The position numbers and the translations under genes were made by a program. 64,000 nucleotides of DNA, taken from the NCBI RefSeq assembly GCF_023091745.1, contig NC_068913.1:11922001-11986000 (forward strand). Direction: 5' to 3'. Below are positions 36,891-48,220 of the stretch, piece by piece. The notes under the pieces were generated by a model that was not told the DNA's origin, did no database searches, and saw nothing but the letters and a program-made list of their open reading frames with translations. Source of the stretch: Budorcas taxicolor (lineage: Eukaryota; Chordata; Mammalia; Artiodactyla; Bovidae). How positions within the stretch are numbered: position 1 is the stretch's first letter; every line of letters starts with the position of its first letter.

Positions 36891-38465
36891 AATCTGTCCT
36901 TTTAGTCAACGGGCTGTGCTATACAGCTTCTTGAATAAAGCAAAGACTTTTGGGGAAAAAAAACCTTGCTGCCTATAGTTGAAAATCGTGGAAGAGAAAA
37001 AGGAGTATTCCAGGAACACTTTGAATCCATTTAAGGCTTCAAAAACAAGGTTGCCAAGAAGGAAGAATGAAACAAGGGAAGAAATTCTGAAACAGGATCA
37101 ATGGAGTCACTGTTTAAAGAAAAGAAAGACCTTATTCTCTTGGGAGGGTGTGAACTATTTATTCACCAATACCTGGTGAGATATAGAAAACACACACATG
37201 ATAAACCAATGCAATATAAAAAAGAACTCTGTGGCCATACAATGCTTAAATTCCACAATTCTGCTATCTGCTCAAATTCTTCTGACTTACCATCGAGCCT
37301 CAAGAAAATGACAATGGTCTTTCTAAGAGAAACGGCCATTTTCAAGTGTATAATATTTGGAGGGGGGGGGGGCATGTGGTGGTGAAATTTTTATTTAAAG
37401 TTTGAAAATAATTCTCAAACTCGACAGACTCTTGGTGGAATAACATCCAATATCTAACTTCTAAACCTGCTATTCCACAGGAGTAGTGAAGGAAGAAGGG
37501 TGAAGCTGAGCAGTCCAAAGAAGAGAACTAGCTACCAAAAGGCTGAAAAAACATTTTACCCCTTTATTTATCAGCCTCATTCTTCTTTGACTTTTTGGCA
37601 TTGGAAACTGCAAAATAAATCCATGGTACCTTTTTTTTTCCTTTTTCAGTGGATGAACAAGCTGGACCAAGAGAATGGAGAGGGAGATGAAACAAGACCA
37701 CACAAATTTGCCCGTAATGAGGATGTATTACTTTTATAACGGACGTAAACATCTTAAAAGCATATCATCATTACCAATTACTAATCCGTGAGCATAATAT
37801 GTGTGATGCCTGGTTTTTTTCTCTCAAGGTGCTTGTTGTCTAATGAAAAGAGTAAATTATGGGCATTTTGTGGCCGTTTACATAACATAACCCTCATTAG
37901 GGTTTAGTCATATAATGACCACATGCGAGGTATGTAATTTGCCAACTTCAGCAAAAACTGGATTATGGGAATGGAAAAGGTGAAACAGAAAGACAGGTGA
38001 CTAATTAGATACAATATAACTATGTACTGGGGTCTTTAAGGCCCAATAAGCTAAAGCATCACTTAAGTCCTGATGAAAAGATAAAGTTTCAGTAAAAGGC
38101 CCTGTTTGTAAATTAAAAAAAAAAAAAGTCATTTTATGATAGATTAATCTAAATGACAATTGAGAGATCTATTAAACCATTAGAAAACTCTGATTCACAC
38201 AATTACTAGTGAGATGTCTTATGCAGGTCCTCCCCGGCACAGTCTAGCGCACTTTGAATGGAAATGCTCATCACATCCAGAGAAACTACCCTACATATTT
38301 ATACCATTGCCAGTAAAAATGGCAATGATTACACGGATATTGGCTGCTACGCTGTAAGCGTGTGTCTACATTATTATTGACAACAGTGTACTATGAAGAG
38401 AATTATGACCACAGAGAGTTTTCAGTTTAAAGGAGTATTCCTTTTAATTTTTTCTCATAAGTTAG
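36891..38465. other. Intronic sequence with a G11 run
   Basis: No dispersed repeat was recognised. An uninterrupted run of 11 G lies at 37362-37372 and an A run at 38117-38129. Confidence 0.5.
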
Positions 38466-38477
38466 GTTTCATACCAG

Positions 38478-38676
38478 GGGCTTTCCAGGTGGCGCGCCTG
38501 CCGATGCAGGAGACGCGGATCCCTTCCCTGAGTCGGGAAGATCCCCTGGAGCAAGAAATGGCAACCCACTTCAGTGTTCTTGCCTGGGAAATCCCATGGA
38601 CAGAGAAGCCTGGCGGGCTACAGTCTATGAGCTTGCAAAGAGTTGGACACAACAGAGCGCTGCACTCCCACTGCCA
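38478..38676 (+). mobile_element. Bov-tA SINE with target-site duplication
   Basis: Sense copy with a shortened head (ggggctttccaggtggcgcg) lacking about 15 bases of the usual ctcagtggtaaagaat segment. The body is typical and it ends at ggacacaacagagcgc. The flanks gtttcataccag (38466-38477) and gtttcatatcag (38677-38688) differ at one base. Confidence 0.93.
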
Positions 38677-38689
38677 GTTTCATATCAGA

Positions 38690-39130
38690 CTCTGGCATGC
38701 GATGTGTTTTCCTTAGTTTTTCCTGTATCTACATTTACAGTTTCTATCTCCTCTTTTTCTTGCCTTCCCTCAGCCTCTCATCATATATCTCTCTTAAAAC
38801 AGCCTCCACACTGGTCTCTCTGCCAGCAATTTCTTAATTTATGCCAAAGCTTCTTATCAATTCATTCATCACATTGCATTAGAGTGATCTTTAGAGAGAA
38901 AAACGAAACAACGAAATCCAAAAACAAAGAAACAGTTTGATCATGTTCTCCCAAGACACCCTGCTCACCAGCCCACGTACTTTTCACTTTTTTGTACACA
39001 TGCTCTGCTGGTTCCTAGTATGGTATCTAGACAACACCTTTCTCTTCTGTCTGCCAGGCAAACTCCTGCTCATTCTTCAAGACTTGACTCAAAAATCACC
39101 TCCGCTGTGCAGCATTCCCTAACTCTTCCA
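38690..39130 (+). mobile_element. L2-like fragment
   Basis: The right part (aactcctgctcattcttcaa, gacttgactcaaaaatcacc, tgtgcagcattccctaactc) matches L2 well. The left part is only loosely supported. Confidence 0.55.
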
Positions 39131-39287
39131 CATCTACCAATACCTGCTTCCTAATTCACCTAGGTTTCTTTGGTTAGAACAGAGAGACAAAGGCAACTTC
39201 AGATTTATGTGTACACATGCTTTAAAAAGTAAGTAGTATTATTTAAAAATCTATATATTAATAACTAATAAACACATTAACTAGGTG

Positions 39288-40136
39288 CAGGCATTACTTC
39301 GTTTTATTGTGCTTCACAGATACTGTTTATTTATTTTTTTTGCAATTAAAGGTTTGTGGCACACCTCAGTAGAACACATCTTATTGATACCATTTTCCCA
39401 ATAGCATTTGCTCACTTCATGTCTCTGTGTCATATTTTGGTGAATTCTCAAAATATTTCAAACTTTAAAATTTTATTACAGAGCATTTGTTATGGTGATC
39501 AGTGATCTTTGATGTTACTACTGAAAAAGATTATGACTCTCTGAAGGCTTAGGTGATGGTCAGCATTATTTAGCAATGAGGTATTTTTTAATTGAGGTAT
39601 GTACATTTTTATTTGTTTATTTAGCTGCGGCTGCACTGGGTCGTCACTGCGGTACGCAGGCTTTCTCTAGCTGTGGCAAGTGGGGGCCACTCCTTGTTGC
39701 AGTGTGCAGGCTCCTCACTGCAGCGGCTTCCCTTCTTGCAGAGCACAGGTTCTAGGCTCACAGGCCTCAGCAGCTGCAGTACGTGGACTCAGTAGTTGCG
39801 GCTCGAGGGTTCTAGAGTGCAGGCTCAGCACCTGTAAAGCATGGGCTTAGCTGCTTCACAGCATGTGGAATCTTCCCAGACCAGGGATCGAACCCGTGTC
39901 CCCTGACTTGGCAGATGGATATTATCCACTGTGCTGCCAGCGAAGTCCAAGGTGTGTACATTTTTTGAAACATAATGCTACTGCACACTTCACAGACTAC
40001 ACTATAGTGTAAACATATTTTATACATATTGGGAAACAAAAAATTCATGTGACTAGCTTTCACATGAATTCACTGTGATATCTGCCTTATGGCAGTAGTC
40101 TGGAACCAAACCCATAATACCCCTGAGAGACGCTTA
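39288..40136. mobile_element. Tigger1-like DNA transposon, non-autonomous, interrupted
   Basis: The left terminus caggcattacttcgttttat matches the Tigger1 inverted repeat. Inside are acctcagtagaacacatctt and atggtgatcagtgatctttg. The right part carries cataatgctactgcacactt, atattgggaaacaaaaaatt, and ggtctggaaccaaa-type text leading to the other terminus. Tigger elements are pogo-class cut-and-paste transposons. Most of the transposase gene is missing. A CHR-2 SINE (39611-39949) splits it. Confidence 0.8.
39611..39949 (-). mobile_element. CHR-2-type SINE inserted in the Tigger element
   Basis: The complement of CHR-2 runs from an atttgtttatttagctgcgg tail side to ccgtgtcccctgacttggca and gtgctgccagcgaagtcc at the head. 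Flanking aggtatgtacattttt (39595-39610) and aggtgtgtacattttt (39950-39965) form a 16-base target duplication with one mismatch. The flanking bases are Tigger sequence, so the SINE is the younger of the two. Confidence 0.9.
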
Positions 40137-40880
40137 TAACATAAATATTGATATATTATAATAATATATCTAAATAATATATTAATGAAATCAATGAAAT
40201 AAATATCCTTTACAAGTGATAAGTTTAACTAAATATTTCTTGCTGCTTCATTATTTTAAAAACTATCCTTAGCTTCTGACATAGCCAATCAAGTTTGCAT
40301 GCAGAGACGTCACTTGTAGATTATTTCCAGATTGCTATTGCCCCCTCAAGTGTTTGTTAATTCTTTTATTAAAGAACCTAAAGTATCATAGTCCTAGTGA
40401 GAGTGGTAAGCATTCATTCTTAGCCTAATCAACATTCTCATGAAATTCTAAAGCTTTCTGCTTTAGAATATATGGAGCACTAAGGGATAAAAGCAGTGTT
40501 CTAGATAAACTATTTATTTAGAGATCACTGAATATATCTGTGACCTCTGATAAGGAGCCAGGAGCATAAGTTTCTCCCTATACAGCTGGCCCATTGCCGT
40601 GGGGAGTTTTCTACATCAATGTAGGCCTGGTACTGTTGGTTGCCAAGGAACAGTCATTCCCCCTCTCCCTGACTAACACAAGCTGATTTTCCTTAGGTAG
40701 CAAAAAAAAAAAAAAAAAAAGCTTAACTTGCAGTGTGATTGGGCTGTGGGGAGGTATATGATCCAGTTTTGGGAGATGAAAAGGAAGCCAAAGTCTGAAT
40801 AGAGCTTTTGGAACTGACCGTTTTCCCTGATCAAGAAAGCAGTAAAATCCTTTTCTGGCCCCTGCTTCCTTACTCACCGC
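40137..40880. other. AT-rich intronic sequence with an A18 run
   Basis: Nothing was recognised except an A run at 40691-40708 and an AT-rich palindromic-looking stretch around 40150-40190. Confidence 0.5.
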
Positions 40881-41107
40881 TTGTGTGCGTGCACTCAGGC
40901 GCTTCAGTTGTGTCCGACTCTTTGTGACCCCATGGACTGTAGCCCATTGGGCTCCTCTGTCCGTGCGATCCTCCAGGCAAGGACACAGGATTGGGTTCCT
41001 GTGCCCTCCTCCAGGGGATCTTCCCAACCCAGGGGTTGAACCCATACCTCCTGCATCTCCTGCAATTGCAGACGGAATCTTTTGCAGTTGAGCTACCTGG
41101 GAAGCCC
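40881..41107 (-). mobile_element. Bov-tA SINE
   Basis: Minus-strand copy from ttgtgtgcgtgcactcaggc (tail side) to ttgagctacctgggaagccc (head complement). It contains a short duplication of ctcctgcatctcctgcaatt text in the tRNA-derived part. Confidence 0.94.
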
Positions 41108-41425
41108 GTTCCCTGCTTAGACCCCTGCTATATATGAGGGTGTGATGTCTGAAGATGCAGTCACCTTGAGACCACAGGGCAAACCGTCATTCACTGAGGA
41201 GAGCAGAATGGAACCAGTTCCTAATCACTGGTTATAGGACTCCAGATAACACTGTCAAGCAGTTGAACTAGCCGCAGAATTATTCACCTCTAGACTTCTT
41301 AGGTCAGATTTAAAAACTACTATTACTCAAGATAAAACTGGTTGAGTATTCTGCACCTGGAATCAAACGCATGTTGACACAACTGAATCCAGAAAAAAAA
41401 CCCTAAGGATTTCAGTTTTGGTGAC
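41108..41425. other. Intronic sequence, no recognised element
   Basis: Nothing was recognised. Confidence 0.5.
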
Positions 41426-41653
41426 TGTGCATGTTTGCCAACTTGCTTCAGTCATGTCCGACACTTTGCGACCCCATGGAGTATAGCTCGACAGGCTCCT
41501 CTCTCCATGGGCTTCTCCAGGCAGGAATCCTGGAGTGGGTTGCCATGCCCTTTTCCAGGGGATCTTCCCAACCCAGGCAATGAACCCATGTCTCTTAAGT
41601 CTCCTGTATTGGCCGGTGGGTTCTTCACCAACAAGCACTACCTGGGAAGCCCC
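41426..41653 (-). mobile_element. Bov-tA SINE
   Basis: Minus-strand copy with an acttgcttcagtcatgtccg tail side, typical body and aagcactacctgggaagccc head complement. Its head end is immediately followed by the target site of the next SINE. Confidence 0.94.
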
Positions 41654-41664
41654 TTGGTGATTAC

Positions 41665-41798
41665 TGCTGCTGCTGCTGCTAAGTCGCTTCAGTCGTGTCC
41701 GACTCTGTGTGACCCCACAGACGGCAGCCCACCAGGCTCCCCCGTCCCTGGGATTCTCCAGGCAAGAACACTGGAGTGGGTTGCCATTTCCTTCTCCA
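41665..41798 (-). mobile_element. BovA2 right-monomer SINE with 11-base target duplication
   Basis: The (tgc)n tail complement is followed by aagtcgcttcagtcgtgtcc and the rest of a single BovA2 monomer. It is bracketed by identical ttggtgattac at 41654-41664 and 41799-41809. Low divergence suggests a recent insertion. Confidence 0.95.
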
Positions 41799-41809
41799 TT
41801 GGTGATTAC

Positions 41810-42246
41810 TAGTAATAAAATTAAAGAAAGGAAGATGAACCAGAACTGCCTGGGACAGGAGAAGCTGGTGAGTGACATTTTGGTCATGTTGCTTTTCTGC
41901 TGCACATGGGACACCAGGTGGAGACATGAAGGGAAGAGCAGGGTTGAGGCTCTGATGCTCAGAGGGGACCCCTGGCGGAGCTGATGGCTGGGCTGCCTCT
42001 GCACAGACATGGCAGTTAAAGCTGTGGATCTGGGTGAGACCTGTGAAAAGGCTGAGGTGGGAACACTCAGGATGCTTTCTTAGTGGGGAGGAGGAACAGG
42101 AAGAGCCAACAAAGGTGATCACCAGAGACACTCAGGAAAGAGGAGGCAGAGAGCACAATCATATTCTGATAAGAGCAGAGGAGCAAGAGGGAAATCCTGT
42201 GGGATAACAATTTGACATTATCAGAATTGGAAATGTGCACACACGT
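41810..42246. other. Intronic sequence, no recognised element
   Basis: Unique-looking sequence, G-rich around 42040-42160. Confidence 0.5.
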
Positions 42247-42652
42247 GTGAGTTGGACCATAAAGAAGGCTGAACTCCGAAGAAGTGATGCTTTCGAACTG
42301 TGGTGTTGGAGAAGACTCTTGCGAGTCTTTTGGACGGCAAGGAGATCAGACCAGTCCATCCTAAAGGAAATCAACCTTGAGTATTCCCCAGAAGAAAGGA
42401 TGCTGAAGCTGAAACTCCAATACTTTGGCCACCTGATGCAGATTCGACTCATTAGAAAAGACTCTGATGCTGGGAGAGATTGGGGGCAGGAGGAGAAGGG
42501 GACGACAGAGGATGAGATGGCTGGATGGCATCACTGACTCAATGGACATGAGTTTGAGCAAACTCTGGGAGATGGTGGACAGGGAAGCCTGGTGTGCTGC
42601 GGCCCACAGGGTCACAAAGAGCTGGACGTGACTAAGCGACTGAACAACAGCA
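42247..42652 (+). mobile_element. BovB LINE 3' fragment
   Basis: Sense C-terminal and 3' text from gtgagttggaccataaagaa to aagcgactgaacaacagcaa. A frame of about 100 codons persists (42235-42537) and reads the usual AELRRSDAFELWCWRRLLRV segment, but the element is deeply truncated. Confidence 0.94.
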
Positions 42653-42655
42653 ACA

Positions 42656-43190
42656 CTTATTAAAACAACAACGAAACACCACTACACTCTTACTAGACAG
42701 GCCAGGATCAACACTGACAACACGAAGTGCTGCTGAGGCTGTGGAGCAATAGGAACTCTCTCACTGCTGAGGGTGGGAAGGTGAGATAGTACAGCCGCTT
42801 TGGAAAACAGTTTGGGAGTTTCTTATACAGCTAAACATAAACACAGAAGAAAGCTGCACACATTATCTTTTGTCTTGGTGAGGTCACTTCTTAAAACCTA
42901 TCCTACAAAAGTATTGTATTTGGGTGAAAATGTGTAAGCCCAGGATGTTCACTGTAGCCCTCCAAAAAGACTACCCAAAGATCCACCATAGGAGACTGGG
43001 TAAAATGAACTACTATGTATATTCACACAGTGAAGGTAAGAAAAAGAATAACCAAGCTATATGTTAGATATGGAAAACTGCGTCAGGTGAATGGACATAA
43101 TTAAATGACACCTCCCCCCCAGCGAAAAAAAAAATAACCTGTATGGATACCGTGTAATATATGCTTCATGTAAGACAGACGGTTGCATAT
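42656..43190 (+). mobile_element. Old L1 fragment, sense
   Basis: gctgtggagcaataggaact, actttggaaaacag-type text at about 42800, and later tgttcactgtagccctccaa and actactatgtatattcacac follow the 3' ORF2 order of an old L1. Confidence 0.65.
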
Positions 43191-43215
43191 AAAGAGAAAA
43201 AGATACGAACATTCA

Positions 43216-45195
43216 TTTCAGTTCAGTTCAGTCGCTCAATCGTGTCCGACTCTTTGCAAGCCCATGAATCGCAGCACGCCAGGCCTCCCTGTCCATCACC
43301 AACTCCCCGAGTTTACTCAAACTCACGTCCATCGAGTCGGTGATGCCATCCAGCCATCTCATCCTCTCTCATCCCCTTCTCCTCCTGCCCTCAATCCCTC
43401 CCAGAATCAGGGTCTTTTCCAATGAGTCAACTCTTCGCATGAGGTGGCCAAAGTATTAGAGTTTCAGCCTCAGCATCAGTTCTTTCAATGAATACCCTGG
43501 ACTGCTCCTTTAGGATGGACTGGTTGGATCTCCTTGCAGTCTAAGGGACTCTCAAGAGTCTTCTCCAACACCACAGTTCAAAAGCATCAATTTTTTGGTG
43601 CTCAGCCTTCTTCACAGTCCAACTCTCACATCCATACATGACCACTGGAAAAACCATAGCCTTGACTAGATGGACCTTTATTGGCAAAGTAATGTCTCTG
43701 CTTTTGAATATGCTATCTAGGTTGGTTATCACTTTCCTTCCAAGGAGTAAGCGTCTATTAATTTCATGGGTGCAATCACCATCAAAGTGATTTTGGAGCC
43801 CCCCAAAATAAAGTCAGCCACTGTTTCCACATCTATTTCCCATGAAGTGATGGGACCAGATGCCATGATCTTTGTTTTCTGAATGTTGAGCTTTAAGCCA
43901 ACTTTTTCACTCTCCTCTTTCACTTTCAACAAGAGGCTTTTTAGTTCTTCTTCACGTTCTGCCATAAAGGTGGCATCATCTGCATATCTGAGGTTATTGA
44001 TATTTCTCCCAGAAATCTTGATTCCAGCTTATGCTTCATCCAGCCCAGCGTTTCTCATGATGTACTCTGCATATAAGTTAAATAAGCAGGGTGACAATAT
44101 ACAGCCTTGACGTACTCCTTTTCCTGTTTGGAACCAGTCTGTTGTTCCATGTCCAGTTCTAACTGTTGCTTCCTGACCTGCATACAGGTTTCTCAAGAGG
44201 CAGGTCAGGTGGTCTGGTATTCCCATCTCTTGAAGAATTTCCCACAGTTTATTGTGATACACACAGTCAAAGGCTTTGGCATAGTCAATAAAGTAGAAAT
44301 AGATGGTTTTCTGGAATTCTCTTGCTTTTCGATGATCCAGCAGATGCAGGCAATTTGATCTCTGGTTCCTCTGCGTTTTCTGAAACCAGCTTGAACATCT
44401 GGAAGTTCACAGTTCACGTGTTGCTGAAGCCTGGCTTGGAGAATTTTGGGCATTACTTTACTAGCATGTGAGATGAGTGCAATTGTGCGGTAGTTTGAGC
44501 ATTCTTTGGCATTGCCTTTCTTTGGGATTGGAATGAAAACTGACCTTTTCCAGTCCTGTGGCTACTGCTGAGTTTTCCAAATTTGCCGGCATATTGAGTG
44601 CAGCACTTTCACAGCATCATCTTTCAGGATTTGAAATAGCTCAACTGGGATTCCATCACCTCCACTAGCTTCATTTGTAGTGATGCTTTCCAAGGCCCAC
44701 TTGACCTCACATTCCAGGATGTCTGGCTCTAGGTGAGTGATCACACCATGTTGATTATCTGGGTCATGAAGATCTTTTTTGTATAGTTATTCTGTGTATT
44801 CTTGCCACCTCTTTCTAATATCTTCTGCTTCTGTTAGGTCCATACCATTTCTGTCCTTTACCAAGCCCATCTTTGCATGAAATGTTCCCTTGGTATCTCT
44901 AATTTTCTTGAAGAGATCTCTAGTCTTTCCCATTCTGTTGTTTTCCTCTATTTCTTTGCATTGATCTCTGAGGAAGGCTTTCTTATCTCTCCTTACTATT
45001 CTTTGGAACTCTGCATTCAGATGCTTACATCTTTCCTTTTCTCCTTTGCTTTTTGCTTCTATTCTTTTCACAGCTACTTGTAAGGCCTCCTCAGTCAGCC
45101 ATTTTGCTTTTCTGCATTTCTTTTTCTTGGGGATGCCCTTGATCCTTGTCTCCTGTACAATGTCATGAACCTCTGTCCATAGTTTGTTACCAAAC
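43216..45195 (-). mobile_element. BovB LINE, about 2 kb, antisense
   Basis: This is the longest BovB here. The 3' tail (complement ttcagttcagttcagtcgct) is at 43216 and the 5' truncation is near 45195. Minus-strand frames cover much of the reverse-transcriptase region in pieces: 45071-44787, 44744-44562 (SITTNEASGGDGIPVELFQI), 44453-44205, 44262-44029, 43965-43729 and 43732-43541. The YADD motif is at 43986-43975. Multiple frameshifts leave no functional enzyme. The endonuclease domain is absent. Confidence 0.95.
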
Positions 45196-45299
45196 TGTTA
45201 ATAGTGTTTTTTTCTGAGAGGAAAGATAACTGAGAAATTTCTCTTTTCATTTTTTAACCTATCTGGACTGTCCACATTTTTAAATAATTTTAGCAGTTA

Positions 45300-46705
45300 A
45301 AAAAGAATGCAATATGATCATCTCAATAGATACAGAAAAAGCCTTTGACAAAATTCAGCACCCATTTATGATTAAAACTCTACAAGAAATGGGCATAGAA
45401 GGAACCTACCTCAATACAGAAAAGGCCATATATGATAAGCCTACAGTAAATGTTATTCTCAATGGTGAAAAACTCAAAGCATTCCCCCTACGATCAGGAA
45501 CAAGAAAAGGGTGCCCACCTTCACCACTATTATTCAACATAGTTCTAGAAATCCTAGCTACAGCAATCAGAGAGGAAAAAGAAATAAAAGGAATCCAGAT
45601 CAGAAAAGAAGAAGTAAAGCTCTCACTGTTTGCCGATGACATGATACCGTACATAGAAAATCCTAAGGATAATATCAGAAAATTACTAGAGCTAATCAGT
45701 GAATTTAGCAAAGTTGTAGGATACAAAATCAATATACAGAAATCACCTGCATTTCTATATACTAACAATGAAAAATCAGAAAGAGAAATTAAGGAATCAA
45801 CCCCATTCACCACTGCAACAAAAAGAATTAAATATCTAGGAGTAAACTTACCTAAGGAGATGAAAGAACTGTACACAGGAAATTATAAGATACTAATGAA
45901 AGAAATCAAAGATGACATAAACAGATGGAGAGACATCCAGGTTCCTGGGTAGGAAGAATCAATATTGTGAAAATGACTCTACTACCAAATGCAATCTGCA
46001 GATTCAATGTGATCCCTATCAAATTACCAATGGCATTTTTCACAGAACTAGAACAAAAAATTTCACAATTCATATGGAAACACAAAAGACCCTGAATAGC
46101 CAAAGCAGTCTTGAGAAAGAAGAATGGAGCTAGAGGTATGGAACATGGAAGCAACCTAGATATCCATTGACACATGAATGGATAAAGAAGTTGTGGTACA
46201 TATACACAATGGAATATTACTCAGCCATAAAAAGGAATGCATTTGAGTCAGTTCTAATGAGGTGGATGAACCTAGAACCTATTATACAGAGTGAAGTGAG
46301 TCAGAAAGAGAAAGATAAATATAATATTTTAACACACATATACGGAATCTAGAAAAATGGTTCTGAAGAATTTATCCTCAGGGCAGCAATGGAGAAGCAG
46401 ACATAGAGAATAGACAAGGGAGAGGGGAGGAGAAGGTGAGATGTATGGAACAAGTAACATGGAAACTTACATTACCACATGTAAATAGATAGCCAATGGG
46501 AATGTGCTGTATGGCTCAGCAAACTCAAACAGGGGCTCTGTATCAACCTAGAGGGGTGGGATGGGCAGGGAGATGAGAGGGAAGTTTAAAAGGGAGGGGA
46601 TATATGTATACTTGTGGCTGATTCATGTTGAGGTTTGACAGAAAACAGCAAAATTCTGTAAAGCAATTATCCTTCAATAAAAAGTAAATTAATTTAAAAA
46701 AGCAA
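45300..46705 (+). mobile_element. L1 fragment: RT domain joined to 3' end by internal deletion
   Basis: A 212-codon frame (45314-45952) encodes part of L1 ORF2 reverse transcriptase, including SIDTEKAFDKIQHPF and the catalytic FADD at 45629-45640. A frameshift follows at about 45940, and a TGA occurs at 46092-46094. At about 46135 the text jumps from the aagaatggagctagagg segment to catggaagcaacctagatat near the ORF2 C-terminus. Roughly 1 kb of ORF2 is missing, judged from memory of an intact L1. The 3' UTR and A-rich tail end near 46705. Confidence 0.93.
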
Positions 46706-47161
46706 GAAGATTAAAAAAAATTGATTATAGAAAGATTAGAGTTTTGAAGAAGGGATTGAATCATGTATACAAATGCTAAAAACGGACGTGCAGAAGAAAT
46801 TGGAGAAAATGTCTGCAGAAAACCTAGTGAACTGTATCATACAAGTAGTGTCAAATTTCTAAAAACTGCAGAGCAAATTTAAAGCAATCCACAAATATCA
46901 TATTATTCTTAAATATAATAGAACTAACAATACTTGGGAACTATTATAAATATAGAGAAAATTTGATTCCTTTAAAAATAGGAGCCATAACCACCAATGG
47001 GAAAGAAACCTGATGAAAAATACAATTTGGATTATGCTATATGTATGATAGCAGCAATATGAAATTTAAATGTGGTATTTCAGTCCCTGATCCTAAAAAT
47101 CAAGGAATTATTCTAGAAATAAAATAAGAATAATAGCCATAAAGAAAAGACAAAGATTATA
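46706..47161. other. AT-rich intronic sequence, no recognised element
   Basis: Nothing was recognised. Confidence 0.5.
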
Positions 47162-47170
47162 TTTTGACTT

Positions 47171-48211
47171 TCAGTTCAGTTCAGTTAAATCGTGCAGTCG
47201 TCTCCAATTCTTTGCGACCCCATGAACTGCAGCATGCCAGGCCTCCCTGTCCATCACCAGCTCCTGGAGTTTACTCAAACTCATGTCCATTGACTCGGTG
47301 ATGCCATCCAGCCATCTCATCCTCTGTCATCCCCTTCTCCTCCCACATTCAGTCTTTCCCAGCATCAGGGTCTTTTCAGATGAGTCAGTTCTTCACATCA
47401 GGTGGCCAAAGTATTGGAGTTTCAGCTTCAGCATCAGTCCTTCCAATGAATATTCAGGACTGACTCTTTTAGGATGCACTGGTTGGATCTCCTTGCAGTC
47501 CAAGGGACTCTCAAGAGTCTTCTCCAATACCACAGTTCAAAAGCATCAATTCTTTGGCATTCAGCTTTCTTTATGGTCCAGTTCTTACATCCATACATGA
47601 CCACTGGAAAAACCATAGCTTTAACTAGACGGACCTTTGTTGGCAAAGTAACATCTCTGCTTTTTAATATGTTGTCTAGGTTGGTCATAGCTTTTCTTCC
47701 AAGGAGCAAGCATCTTTTAATTTCATGGCTGCAGTCACCATCTGCAGTGATTTTGGAGCCCCCCAAATAAAGTCTGACACTGTTTCCTCTGTTTCCCTGT
47801 CTATTTGCCATGAAGTGATAGGACCAGATGCCATGATCTTAGTTTTCTGACTGTTGAGTTTTAAGTCACATTTTCACTCTCCTCTTTCACTTTCATCAAG
47901 AGGCTCTTTAGTTCTTCTTTGATTTCTGCCATAAGGGTGGTGTCATCTGCTTATCTGAGGTTACTGATATTTCTCCTGGCAATCTCGATTCCAGCTTGTG
48001 CTTCATCCAGCCCAGCATTTCTCATGATGTGCTCTGTATATAAGTTAGATAAGCAGGGTGACAATATACAGCCTTGACGTACTCCTTTCCTGATTTGGAA
48101 TTGGCCTGTTGTTCCATGTCCAGTTCTAACCGTTGGTTCTTGTCCTGCATACAGATTTCTCAGGACATCTGGTATTCCCATCTCTTGAAGAATTTTCCAC
48201 AGTTTGTTGTG
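47171..48211 (-). mobile_element. BovB LINE, 5'-truncated, with target-site duplication
   Basis: A 1.04-kb antisense copy has its 3' tail at 47171 and its truncation at 48211. The 9-base direct repeat ttttgactt flanks it at 47162-47170 and 48212-48220. The tyrosine codon of YADD is a stop (minus-strand TAA GCA GAT GAC, 47953-47942), so the copy is dead. The 125-codon frame 47811-47434 holds the following region. Confidence 0.95.
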
Positions 48212-48220
48212 TTTTGACTT

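Noticed and set aside
41363..42010. 215-codon minus-strand open frame
   Set aside because: It runs through Bov-tA and BovA2 SINE sequence. SINE heads without stops produce such frames repeatedly, and no domain is present.
45314..45952. 212-codon reverse-transcriptase frame as a possible active gene
   Set aside because: It is a truncated L1 ORF2 fragment with a frameshift downstream, no endonuclease domain and an internal deletion.
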